From: Phytophthora quininea
Taxonomy: Eukaryota; Oomycota; Peronosporomycetes; Peronosporales; Peronosporaceae
DNA: 64,000 nucleotides
Direction: 5' to 3'
Assembly (NCBI GenBank): GCA_011947345.1
Contig: JAAVTG010000075.1
Location: 124,001 to 188,000 of the forward strand
The translations under genes were made by a program, and so were the position numbers. Shown here one piece after another: positions 47,535 through 57,126 of the stretch. Numbering within the stretch: position 1 is the stretch's first letter; each line of letters begins with the position of its first letter. The notes beneath the pieces were generated by a model. That model was not told the DNA's origin. It worked only from the letters and a program-made list of their open reading frames with translations, and did no database searches.

Positions 47535-47634
47535 GGTTGTGCATATCTGGCGGTGACGCACTAATGGAATTGAGCTCTCGGTGTTGTATCAAACTCAGAC
47601 ACAACAACACTAAAAAACACGCAGCCGACGTGCT

Positions 47635-47805
47635 ATGACCAGTGAAGAAGACGTGAAGTCGACCAGCTTGATGGCGGACAGCGACACCAACGAGAGAACG
47701 GAAGCAGGCGCTCGCGTCGTCACCACCCTTGCAGAAGCTGCTGAAAGCACAGCCGCCGTAAAGGAGCGACCGTCGTCTGCTGCATTCGACAACGTCGAGG
47801 ACTAG
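47635..47805 (+). CDS. Possible small acidic protein, 56 aa
   Basis: ATG at 47635 opens MTSEEDVKSTSLMADSDT... with many Glu, Asp, Ser and Ala, ending NVED before TAG. The same frame stays open after the TAG for 15 more codons (EEKASAPPQQDQNHE) of the same acidic, polar character. It may be a real small gene, a gene with a premature stop, or chance. No family recognised. Confidence 0.25.
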   Translation: MTSEEDVKSTSLMADSDTNERTEAGARVVTTLAEAAESTAAVKERPSSAAFDNVED

Positions 47806-47980
47806 GAAGAAAAAGCATCTGCACCGCCTCAACAAGACCAAAATCACGAGTGAGACTGCGAAACTATTGACCAGGCATTCCGAAAAATGATTGTATTTGG
47901 AAGTAGAGCTTACTCTTCCTGAAACAACATCCGAATAAAAGACTCTTTTTCAGACATCTTGCCAGTTGTATTGAAAATGA

Positions 47981-48002
47981 CCTAAACCTACCCTAACCCT
48001 AA
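47981..48002. repeat. Short telomere-like tract inside the contig
   Basis: CCTAAACCTACCCTAACCCTAA contains four degenerate units related to CCCTAAA. It is about 22 bp, too short to be a telomere. It lies 200 bp left of the Crypton repeat array. Confidence 0.4.
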
Positions 48003-48200
48003 TGTCCCTTTTAGCGTTGTCTCGGCACGAGGAACCAACAACTACTTGTTTGGAATTTGTATGGAGGTTCCGCTGAAGCTACTTCTTCTTTATCGAACAA
48101 CATTCTGCTGTTATTTGAACAATTACAGTTTAGCACATAAAAGAGTTTTCATTTTTGATTTTTTTAAAGTTCACCTACAGAGAAAATTTGAAAGTATTCG

Positions 48201-48300
48201 AGTGCAGTCATACCAGAAAGTACGTGGTCATACAAGAAATGACGAGTTCATACCTAAAATGACGAGTTCATACCAAACAGGATGAGTTCATACCAAAAGG
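48201..48300 (+). repeat. Left array: five 20-bp direct repeats
   Basis: Five consecutive units with a strict 20-bp period: 48201, 48221, 48241, 48261 and 48281. The last three start GACGAGTTCATACC, GACGAGTTCATACC and GATGAGTTCATACC; the first two share TCATAC. The core is GTTCATACCAAA. There are no spacers between units. Confidence 0.9.
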
Positions 48301-48360
48301 GATGATCACACATCCGAAGCTACCACGCGGCCATTCCAGAATTTCCTGCGCTGGGATCAG

Positions 48361-49978
48361 ATGGGTGTTCAGGAGCTAGCGAAAGAAGGCCAGCAAACGG
48401 CGAACCAAGTGATCAAGAAGACCACACAGGCAGTTTACGAGGCAAGTTTCAAGAAGTTTGCAGAGTTCTGCGTTGAAAATGGTTATCCGACCCGCGTAAA
48501 GAGCGTCATCACGAGCTTCCGGTCGTCCTAGTGGCGTATTTGCAGAGTGTTTCAGCATCCAGTTCCGTCTCGCTTCAAACAGCGGAAAAGGCTAGGTCGG
48601 CTGTGGCCAGCTTCTTCTCTTCCCACGAAAATAGCGATGGCACAGACGTGAACACGTGGGCAGTCCGAGAAAACGATGCCGGCAAACTTCAAGGCTATGG
48701 AAACCCCGATCATGCCCCTTTCGTACGGCAGTTCATGCGCGGACTGAAAAAGCGCAAGGCGATAGAATATGTTTCAGCTAAAGCGGTGGCGATTTCATTA
48801 GAAATGATCACTGTTCTGCACACGTTTCTTGAATCTCCGGCGGGAAGGTGTGGATTCAGCGAAGCAAGTCGGGTATGGTTCAAAGCGGTTTCCTCCTTTG
48901 CCTTCTATGGGATGTGTCGTATCAACGAAGTCCTCACTTTGAAATGGAAGGATGTGTCAATTCGTCAAGTTCGCCCCAGTATGATCAATCCGACGGAAAC
49001 CATCGAATTCGGCACATATGCGCTATACAATCGCAAGACTGCCGTGGCCGAGGGAGAGCCTACAACATGCACCATCTCTCTAAAGATGAGGCAGCTATCG
49101 ATGCGTACCTCCACTTGTGCAATTGGATTGAGTACGCCACAAACACCAAGGGTCACGAATGGAGTGATGACGACTTCGTGTTTCCTGCGCTGACAGGGAT
49201 AAGCAAGAAGAAACTCAAGGCTAAAGAGCAGGGCACAGGTTGCGAGAATACGGCCGTCGGTTGGGGGAGAAGTATGTCTGGACAAACGTTCATAACTCTC
49301 CTCAATTGCATCGTGAGGGGATTTGTGGCTTATGGCGACAAGACTCCCGGATACGTGGCGAAACACTGGTCGAACTGCTGGTTTACTTCTCATACCTTTC
49401 GCCGCGCTGGTGCCCAGTACCGCTTCATGTACGCAGAACCTGCACGACGCTGGTCCCTGAGAATGATCAAATGGTGGCCCGGTTGGAGCTTATCGGAATC
49501 CGCAGAGACCTTGGTCCGATATCTTCTAAACGTCACCATACAATCCGAGGAAAGTGAGCTCGCCGACTGTTTGGCTCCAGATAAGGCGTATTTGCATGGA
49601 TGTCCCAGTGCTCCATACGAGGCAAGCAGAAATATCGAGGAGGGTCCTGTCGTGAAGCAACTGCGTCATCTCGAAAGCCTAATGGTCCAGATGAAGGAAC
49701 AGATGCAGGAGCTTATTGCAAGCCGTAGTTGTGTAACGACACAAGACAATGCCCCTCCGGTAGACACAGCTCCGCTACAATTACCCCCGTCAGAGTCAAT
49801 TCAGCATGATCAATCTCCTGAGATTCCAGTTGTTCAAGACTGGGTTCATCTGAGCTTGATGTGGTGGCTTCCCGACACGACTCTACATTTGTTCAAACCT
49901 CTATCGCAATGGACGAAGTTGGAGCGCGACAACGCAGGAATCTCACGTAGCTGGTACAGTGTTGCTAAGCTTATTTGA
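48361..49978 (+). CDS. Crypton tyrosine recombinase
   Basis: About 540 residues in three frames. An N-terminal core-binding-like helical region (NQVIKKTTQAVYEASFKKF) precedes the catalytic domain. That domain contains GMCRINEVLTLKWKDV (first Arg), TSHTFRRAGAQYRF (His-x-x-Arg) and WSLSESAETLVRYLL (Tyr nucleophile). All four key residues are visible. The C-terminal part has a coiled coil (KQLRHLESLMVQMKEQMQEL) and WVHLSLMWWLPD...LFKPLSQWTKLER, which recalls the GCR1_C-like DNA-binding domain of Cryptons. One base seems lost near 48505 (RVK to ERHHELPVVL) and one near 49056 (AEG to RAYNMHHLS). With these supplied the enzyme would be complete, so the element may be recent. Confidence 0.82.
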
Positions 49979-50280
49979 GAAGATGTCGCGCTGTTTGCGA
50001 CAACCATGGGAGAAACAGACAAGTCGCACTGGAAAGCGCGTGTGATACCTGTTTATCGTGACTACTATATGAGTCACTACGCCGGTGCCCAAGCTTCTGC
50101 GACCGCAACCACTATGTCCATTGCCATGCTCGCTTCTTTCACTAAAAAGATCGTAAAGACCGCAGCAATGCTACTCGCCCAGCCAAGCACCTCCCCGACT
50201 ATTCGGCGCAATTGTAGAACGATTCGTATCTTTACATAGCACCAAGTTCGTACAAGTATTGACTCGTATCGACAAGTCAT

Positions 50281-50382
50281 AACATTTGGTATGAACACGT
50301 CCATTCTGGTATGAACGCTATCGTCAACATTGGTATGACTACTCGTCCGGTTTGGTATAAACTCGTCCTTTTGGTATGAACG
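50281..50382 (-). repeat. Right array: five repeats, inverted relative to the left array
   Basis: TTTGGTATGAAC-type cores occur with GGT at 50288, 50308, 50332, 50354 and 50373, a period of 19-24 bp. TTTTGGTATGAACGT is the reverse complement of the left-array core. Less regular than the left array. Confidence 0.85.
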
Positions 50383-50440
50383 TGCAGACGACGATAATGA
50401 AAAACTCGTAGATTTCATACAAATTAGGTTTTTTGTATGC
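50383..50440. other. Right flank of the array
   Basis: Contains two weaker array-like pieces (TTTCATACAAAT and TTTTTTGTATGCC) in opposite orientations, just before the stop of the convergent gene. Confidence 0.4.
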
Positions 50441-51428
50441 CTACTGCTTACCCTTTTGCGAGGCGGCCTTGAATCGCTCTTTCTCAGTCTGCTTGAACTC
50501 TTCAAACGTTGAACAAGGCCCATTGCTCACAAAGACGTCGATAACCTTCTCTAGCTTCTCGATTTCCTTGGCGCGTTGCTCTTGGGCTTCTTCCTTTCGC
50601 TTCTGGTAGTTTTCCTGATGGAGTGTACGCGAGGCGAGATACTTATCCACAGCTTTGCGCTTGATGCTGAGACCGGCCCTGCATCCTTTGGGCTTTCATT
50701 TTAGCTCGATCGTGCTGGTATCTGCGCTGCTGAAGTTCTCGCTCCGCGCGCTGGAGGTTGATATCAGACATCGCTGCAGCTTCATCGTCCGGAATTTCGT
50801 CCACGTCTGCCTCGAGGTCGTTCTTGATCTCGCCGAAAGCCTTCGCAGTAATCAGAGCGTAGCCTTGAATGTCGTTCAGACGTTCCCCAAACTTGTTCTT
50901 GAGAGAACATACCTTGTCTGGGTGAAGAAGCAACATCGCATCTTTGTAGAAACTTCGAAACTCAACCATCATAGGCCCCCTTTCATGCTCAGCCTTGCAT
51001 TTGTCGCGGACAGTAGCCAAAAAGTAGGCATACAGATTAGGGTCTTGACTAACGCCGTACAACGGGCTGCTTTCATCTTCAGGCAACCACGCCCTTTCCT
51101 TTGTCGAGGTCACCTCAAGCGGCCTATTTTTGAGCTCTGCCAGATTTTCTCTCGCAACTACAAGTTCATATCACGCATAATAAATAAAATACAGAAACCT
51201 CACTTTAGTGACAATTTGCCTTACCTTCGAGACGCCGATAGCGCTCATACACACGATGTTCGCGTCGCTTGGCGAGGATAGCGTCCTTGTTGCGAGCGTA
51301 GGCGTCGCGGTTGATGGCCTTGCGCGTCTTGGGGGCTTCTTCTTCCCGCACCGCTGCTTGTGCTTCGCCATGGTTGACTTGGACGGCACCTTGTTGCACT
51401 TAGGGCAAGGCGCTGTCGCCCCAGCCAT
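50441..51428 (-). CDS. Zinc-knuckle and J-domain-like coiled-coil protein
   Basis: ATG 51428 starts a C2HC zinc knuckle (CPKCNKVPSKSTMAKHKQRC: Cys-X2-Cys-X11-His-X3-Cys). After a one-base loss in a C/G run near 51330, a basic segment follows (RDAYARNKDAILAKRREHRV). An intron near 51230-51130 leads to the second exon. That exon holds a J-like segment, FYKDAMLLLHPDKV with the HPD tripeptide, then long Arg/Lys/Glu-rich helices. The last part (KYLASRTLHQENYQKRKEEA) is in another frame and needs one base fewer or two more near 50670. Its place 60 bp from the right Crypton array makes it either a second gene of that element or a neighbour. I do not know its function. Confidence 0.5.
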
Positions 51429-51474
51429 ATTCAGACCAATTTCTACGACTGAGTGAGTTTTTCTACAAAGCCAT

Positions 51475-51525
51475 TTATTGGCTAATAAAATGTTTTGTAG
51501 GGCGCATTTTTATTGGCTAATAAAA
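51475..51525. repeat. Two copies of a 16-bp CCAAT-box-like repeat
   Basis: TTATTGGCTAATAAAA occurs exactly at 51475-51490 and 51510-51525, 35 bp apart. The core TATTGGCTAATA is nearly palindromic and contains ATTGG, the reverse of CCAAT. It lies 47-97 bp before the ATG of the minus-strand gene and could be its promoter elements. GTTGTTTCA is also repeated just after it. Confidence 0.55.
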
Positions 51526-51786
51526 ATGTTGTTTCATGTTGTTTCAGGGAAAGAAATCAATACAATATTTTAACCATAATACTTTATTTTTAGAAAGCGT
51601 ATTATCGGATAAATACATTATTTGTATCGATTTGGCCAGGTTTTGAGCTTTACCGGTTACTATCGGTATTTGAGACTTGACTGGAGGACATTCACCCAAC
51701 GTGGACGTATTTACCCGTCTCCAGCGCTAGCAAAAATCAATGGTTGGAAGCTGCTGCAGTGAAACAAACCTCTTGATTGCTCTTTT

Positions 51787-51800
51787 TCATTTCCAAATTC
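51787..51800 (+). promoter_or_regulatory. Oomycete Inr+FPR-like element before the second hAT gene
   Basis: TCATTTCCAAATTC fits initiator plus flanking promoter region. It ends only three bases before the ATG at 51804, so a transcript from it would have almost no leader. It may be real or chance. Confidence 0.45.
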
Positions 51801-51803
51801 ACC

Positions 51804-53403
51804 ATGGCTCCCCACAACACCAGAAACAACCCCTTCACTACCAAGCAGATCTGCTCCTACTTCTTCACGCCGGTTTTAGACCGTCAATACGAGCCAACGG
51901 AGTATTTCCGCTGCCAGTGCACTACGGTGCGCAAGCAAGACCCCAAGACCGGCTACTCCAACCTGCTTAGCCATGTGCTCAAGCGGCACCCAGACTTCGT
52001 GTCAACAATGACCAACATTGGGTTCAACTCGGGCATGCTGGTGACGTTCGTCGCCCAGAAGAGCCAGACCATTTACAGCTGGCTGGACTGGGTCATCCAG
52101 TGCAACCTGCCGTTCTCCTTTTGTGAGAATCCCACTGTCGCTAAGCACGCGACTATGAAGCCAATCGCCACCGAAACGCTGCTTAAGTACGCGGACTTAG
52201 TGACTAGAGAGGCGGAAGACTCTTTAAGCGAGGCGCTACCCCCGACATTTGGCATCGTCATCGACGGCTGTAGCTTCCAGTCGGAGCACTACGTGGCTGT
52301 CTTTGCTGTCTACGAGCACGACCAACGCTCTGAGAAGGCACTGCTAGCTCTCGCCCCGCTCATCGATGAAGGAGCGCCTGATCACTCCGCTGAGAGCCAC
52401 GTGGCTTTTCTGCAGGGTGTGCTGCCTTTCTACAAGCGACGTGTCGAGGATGTAGCCTACTTGGTGGCTGACAACTGCTCAGTAAACACGCGCTTGGCTG
52501 ATTTGCTACACGTCCCGTTTGTCGGGTGTGCCAGAATTTGGCGGTCAATGCGATTATTGCAGAGCACGAGTCGCAGCTCGACGATGTTAAAGGACACATG
52601 CGGAAACTACGTTGTCTCAAGCACGCTGCAAAGCTCAGGTTGGTATTATCAATATCTGCTAGTTTAATCGGTATTCTAAAATCTGCTTTTTTGTTTTGCT
52701 TTTGTATTAGGAAAAAACCTCTCTGCGTCCGGTGCTTAGACAAGTGACGAGATGGAGCTCGACGTTTAAGATGCTCAAGCGTTACTTTCAGCTCCGGCCT
52801 TTCGTAGATGCGGACGATGACAAGATCGCGGCTTTGATGCCATCTCGACGGGACGAGAACCAGCTTAAGGCGCTTTTGACGGAGATGGGGACTTCCAGTC
52901 GGCAATCATAAGCTGCAAGAAGACAGCGTCACGCTCCTCGATGTACGTGACCTTTTGATGCGCTCATTGAAACTCACCCGACGACCGAGCGCTATCTCGC
53001 ACCAGATGCCCGTATCGTGAATGACGTCCTCTTCGAGAAGGCGTGCGTTCTTGCGCTCTCCGACTGGGCCGAGGAGCTGTCACTAGACCAGGAGCTGATG
53101 CTGCACCCATTCGAGACGGTGCCTGCGACCGAGGCCCCTGCAAATGACGTGCAAGCTAACGGGTTCGCGGAAAAGGTACTTGCTGCTCGAAAGAAACAGC
53201 GGATGACCAAGAAGAAGTTTGGCGGGGTGCGCTTCATCCCTCCCACGTCTAACAGCGTCGAGAGACTCTTCAGCGTGGCGAAGCACACGCTGTCGCACCA
53301 CCGTCATTGGATGCTTCCGATTCACCTCGAAACAGTGCTGTTTCTTAAGGTGAACCGTCGATTCTGGAGTGCCAGCGCGGTTGCCAAGGTAATTAACGCT
53401 TAG
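51804..53403 (+). pseudogene. Second hAT transposase gene, damaged
   Basis: Related to the transposase at 36390-37942. A BED finger opens it (YFRCQCTTVRKQDP...LLSHVLKRHPDF). The catalytic region has FGIVIDGCSFQSEHYVAVFAVY and VAYLVADNCSVNTRLADLL, followed by VPFVGCA. Here a few codons of the conserved SHRFN motif are missing (near 52530). [15 protein letters not shown] follows at about 52745 after a possible intron, and PPTSNSVERLFSVAKHTLSH ends the gene before the stop at 53401-53403. More frame breaks lie near 52890 and 52960. No terminal repeats or target duplication were found around it, so it is probably an old, immobile copy. Confidence 0.75.
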
Positions 53404-54097
53404 TTTGGTATTAACACGGGATCTTGCAATACAATGGCCTATACCACAATTATTTACTTCGTGTTCTCCTTCCTTATCTTCAATACATTACTTCAAAAAG
53501 CTCACCTGAAGGATGCCACTGTTATTATCGGAAGGCCTGCTATTGATATCGCGTCCAACCGAGCAAAGAAGAAGCCTTGGCTTAAGAACCAATACCGCAA
53601 TCAGCGAGCGCCAGTACGTCAAGGCAATATCGTGTGCAATTTCCAGCCTGCTGCATCGAATCAAGTTCGTAACCAGCGGCATCGACGCCCTGAAGCCCTG
53701 CAGCGCAACGCATATGATCAAGACTTGCCGATTCGACTCGCTCTCGCAGTGATCTCTGTCACACGTCGTACATGTGTAATGCTCATTTTGGTAATTATCC
53801 ATAATTTGTATTTCAGCCAATTAGCGCCTCGATCGTCACTTCCATGCTGTTGACGGACCACTTCGCAACAAGCACCGGATTCGAGCGGTTATCGACGACC
53901 CTCGGCTTCACTTGACACCTCCCAGCCTGCGTCCTCAGCGCTGCAACTACCTCCATTACGTTTACAAGTTTCTGGTGCGAAATCTCCGTATAAACTCCGT
54001 CAGAAGCGACTTCAAACGAAGCTGCTTCCAGACCGTTGACATCTTGGACTTCTGACGGTGTTTGTGACGACTCAGGCGTGCTTCAAGCTGGTAAAAT
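53404..54097. other. Intergenic stretch between hAT 2 and FAD synthase
   Basis: Open frames of 60-140 codons exist on both strands but lack known motifs. The frame at 53513-53752 (ERQYVKAISCAISSLLHRI) looks protein-like and may be the end of an unrecognised, degenerate gene that continues with IVTSMLLTDHFATSTG after about 53840. Confidence 0.35.
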
Positions 54098-54970
54098 ATG
54101 ACAACAGACAGCAATATCCGCTCCACATTGCAGTGCTTTGATCTCTTCTTTGCCGGCGCTGATGCGGCCACGCAAGCTAGACTGCAGAAGGCTCTGGACG
54201 TGATGCACAGCGCCATCGACATCTTCGGGTTGGAGGGCGTCTGCTTCAGCTTCAACGGAGGAAAAGACTCCACTGTGGTGCTACATTTACTGCGGATTGT
54301 TGTAGCCAAGCGCGTGTTGCAGGAGGCGCATCTAGCGCAGCTCCATATCCAGCAAGAAGCGGACGGACCCACGACGACCATCACGTCGCCACGCAACAGC
54401 TTCGTCCCGAGCGACCTGCTGGATGAGAAGCAGCTGGAAGAGAAGGTGAAGGAGCAGCTACAACGCGTGCCGTTCATGTACTTTGACTCGTACGATCAGT
54501 TCCCAGAGGTGCGCAACTTCACGGAGGAATGCACCAAGAAGTACGCGCTCAGTTGCCACGTGTACAAGTGCTCGTTTGTCGAGGGTGTGAAGGACATCCT
54601 GGAGAAGCTCAAGATTAAGGGTGTATACATGGGTGTGAGAGGTGGAGATCCGTATACGGAAGACATCGAGCATTTCTCGCCGAGCAGTCCCGGCTGGCCT
54701 CCTTTCCTTCGTGTGAACCCGATCCTGAGGTGGACCTACGAAGACGTCTGGAATTTCCTGCGTGACTGCCAACTAGACTACTGCTCGCTGTACGACCATG
54801 GTTATACATCACTGGGGAATATCTTTGATACTGTGCAGAACCCAGAGCTGTGGCGTAGCGGCGAAGACGGCAAAGAAGGCTATTACCTGCCTGCCTACGA
54901 GCTGAAAGATGGGAGCTCAGAACGCTGCGGTCGACAGAAGAAAGCGCACACAACGTCAAAGTCCAAGTAA
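54098..54970 (+). CDS. FLAD1: FAD synthase (FMN adenylyltransferase), PAPS-reductase-like type
   Basis: 290 aa, intact, no intron. It makes FAD from FMN and ATP. The P-loop-like pyrophosphatase motif is SFNGGKDSTVVLHLLR (about residues 50-65). MGVRGGDPYTEDIEHFSPSS and VNPILRWTYEDVWNFLRDCQ are the flavin/ATP-contacting segments of eukaryotic FAD synthases, followed by SLYDHGYTSLG. Only the synthase domain is present, as in yeast Fad1, not the extra domain of the animal protein. No targeting peptide is seen, so it is likely cytosolic. It converges on the MMTAG2-like gene, 153 bp away. Confidence 0.92.
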   Translation: MTTDSNIRSTLQCFDLFFAGADAATQARLQKALDVMHSAIDIFGLEGVCFSFNGGKDSTVVLHLLRIVVAKRVLQEAHLAQLHIQQEADGPTTTITSPRNSFVPSDLLDEKQLEEKVKEQLQRVPFMYFDSYDQFPEVRNFTEECTKKYALSCHVYKCSFVEGVKDILEKLKIKGVYMGVRGGDPYTEDIEHFSPSSPGWPPFLRVNPILRWTYEDVWNFLRDCQLDYCSLYDHGYTSLGNIFDTVQNPELWRSGEDGKEGYYLPAYELKDGSSERCGRQKKAHTTSKSK

Positions 54971-55123
54971 ACGTTATACACGCTTGAGAAGGACGGAACG
55001 AATAGATGCACATTGCCTTGAGTCCTTCAGTCTTCTGATGTATAACTCGAGCAGAGATCAAAGCCCAAGCCATCGACTCGGTACAACCTCCTACCCATCT
55101 CGTTGTTCGTGCTTGAGCTGCTT

Positions 55124-56292
55124 TCAACGACGGCGTGAACGAGATCGGGAGCGAGAGCGCCATCTGCGAACAGGAGATGGAGACGGCGATCGGTGACGAT
55201 GGCGACGATACTGGCTATCTGGAGATCGCGATCGTCCGCGTGCCTTGTCCAGCGAGCGTGAATCTCGTCGAGATGAACCAGCAAACGACGGTCGTTCTAT
55301 TGGAGAACGAGACTGCGACCTTCGCTGATCTGCAGATCGGGAGCGTCGAGAGGAATCCCGATATCTTTTAGAGTGACGTGGTGAGTGCGAACGCGATCGT
55401 CCACGAGACTGCATGTCTTCTTCGTCTCTCCAACGATGAGGGCGACGAGGTTGGTCATCTTCTTCATCAGAGGCATGTGTATGATGGCGCTTGGCCCTCT
55501 TGCGTTCTTTCTTCTCTTTCTTCTTGAGCTTTTTGCCGCTTTCTCAGCTTTACGAGCCTCTTTCCTCGCCGCTTTTGCCTCGCTCTCGGTCATTTGCGAG
55601 GTAATCGTTCCTGGCAACGCGTAGGTTGTGTCCGCTTTCCCACTAGCCAGTTGGTCTTCGTATCGCTCCGCCAAAGTCTTCTTTGGCCCAGTTTCGAAGC
55701 CCTCAGCTTCAACAGGAGCTGCTCCGAGCCCTTCGATGCGTTCTGCATCCATATTATCTCGCTCCGAGTCTCCACGTCGCAGTAGCTCCTTCATCTCCGA
55801 CTGACTCAGTCCTTCAACAGGTTCATGTCGTCTCTTCGGTGCAATTCCTCTGCAATACATTCAACATTGTCAGCTTCTTCACTACAATAAAACAACTAAC
55901 ACTCCACCTACAGAGCCTCGTTCATCATGTCTTCATCTCTCTGCTTGGCCATCGCCAGCTCCGCCTGCAAAGCCTCCGCCTTTTGCGCTTTGCTGGACTT
56001 GGCGTACCACGTCAAGTCCTTGCCTACATTACCAGATTAAATATTATGAATACTTAACTAAATACATATAATAATAATGCCCCACCTTTCTGCCAGCGCC
56101 CCACCGGCGCCTGCACTGAATGGCCCAAATAGTTTTCTCGGTACTTGTCGTTCTTGACGTCCTCCCACTTGAACTCTACGGTAAAGAAGAGAGTCAGTGG
56201 CGTCTACAACACACTGCCGAGCTCTCTAGAGTCGCACGGTCGGCTCCGCCGCGCGTGCCGCCCATGCGGTAGTTGGTCTTGCCGAAGCTCAT
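55124..56292 (-). CDS. MMTAG2-like nuclear protein with an RS-rich tail
   Basis: ATG 56292-56290 gives [16 protein letters not shown]. After an intron comes [20 protein letters not shown], then [17 protein letters not shown] and a [19 protein letters not shown] segment. This matches the multiple myeloma tumor-associated protein 2 family ([26 protein letters not shown], GLSxxE). A basic Lys stretch follows. One A is missing in the run at 55530-55534, where AEKAAK should continue [12 protein letters not shown]. The tail is full of Arg-Ser dipeptides ([20 protein letters not shown]...) like splicing factors. The biochemical role is unknown; nuclear location and RNA-processing association are inferred from the RS tail. 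It is divergent from the SNARE gene, 102 bp apart. Confidence 0.75.
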
Positions 56293-56394
56293 CCCGAACG
56301 AAAATGTAATTTGTGTGGCTGAACACCAAATCTTTTCGGTATCTTATCGGGTCTCTTCCTCACTTCATAAAACTCGAGAGCTCTTGGCGCCGCC

Positions 56395-56959
56395 ATGTCA
56401 GGCGACTACAGCAACAGCGCATCCGATGGAGGCGGCGGCATCTTCGTTGCAAGCAACAGTAACACAGTCACGGGCGGAGGGCCGGACGCAGCTGGTCTCA
56501 ACAACTACAGCACCTTTTTCCAGGCAGACCCGGTGCGTGCATCTCACATTGAATCATTATTTATGATTCTTATACAATGTTGTTATATGGGGCAGAGTGT
56601 GCGGTCGTTGATGCGGACGTCCGACAACATCGAGCGCACGCGGCGCACGGTGGCCGAGTCGGAGGAGGTGGCCAAGAACGTGATGGTGGATCTGGAGCTG
56701 CAGCGCTCGCAGCTGCACGACATGAAGGGCATGGTCGCAGAGACGTCGACGATGACGGGCCAAGTGCGCCACTTGCTGCAGATTATTGCCGACCGGTCGT
56801 ACCGGAAGAAGGTATGAAGCTTTTGAGTTGCAAAGTTGGAGAGATCTGGTGAATTTCTGCTTGACCATATTGATCCTTTGGTAGGTGTGCCTGTATTTCG
56901 TCATTGTGGCGTTGGCCATCACGGACATGCTGGTATTCTATCTATTGTTTGTGCGTTGA
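56395..56959 (+). CDS. Small C-terminally anchored SNARE (Vti1/Qb-like)
   Basis: 142 aa in three exons: 56395-56532, 56597-56811 (acceptor AG at 56594-56595, with the exon starting at 56596) and 56885-56959. The N-terminus is Gly/Ser/Asn-rich. A SNARE heptad helix follows (LMRTSDNIERTRRTVAESEE, then VAKNVMVDLELQRSQLHDMK), with a Gln/Arg in the middle layer region. RKK and a membrane anchor (VCLYFVIVALAITDMLVFYL) end it. It would mediate membrane fusion in the secretory or endosomal system. The Vti1-like assignment rests on the helix pattern and lack of an Habc domain in so short a protein, so the subclass is uncertain. It is convergent with CCT6. Confidence 0.7.
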
Positions 56960-57126
56960 TGCGCTGTCTAAACTTGCTGTTCAAAGTACACGCTTTGAAG
57001 TTGATTGTCGGACTCATGTTGTTGCCAATAAGCTGTTTCCTCTGTCTGACGGGGTTGTTTATTATGATGAAGTAGGCAGGTGAGTGGATTGCTGTGGGGA
57101 ATAAACTACTTACGCATCCTTCCTGT

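Larger units (their letters stand above)
47535..48200. other. Spacer between the hydrolase and the Crypton repeat array
   Basis: Holds a short open frame (47635-47805) and a telomere-like tract (47981-48002). The rest is AT-rich without a recognised gene. Confidence 0.4.
48201..50382 (+). mobile_element. Crypton-type tyrosine recombinase element with inverted repeat arrays
   Basis: A tyrosine recombinase gene lies between two arrays of about 20-bp repeats in inverted orientation (48201-48300 and 50281-50382). Cryptons move as circles by a tyrosine recombinase and lack a reverse transcriptase, which also is absent here. The arrays are the outermost structure I can define; the true ends and crossover site are not visible, because Cryptons leave only a few bases of duplication. 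Confidence 0.7.

Noticed and set aside
47161..47847. 228-codon minus-strand frame
   Set aside because: Antisense to the end of the alpha/beta hydrolase, which has a full catalytic triad.
48201..48300. 20-bp repeats looked at first like a CRISPR array
   Set aside because: Units abut without spacers, the genome is eukaryotic and an inverted copy flanks the other side of a recombinase gene.
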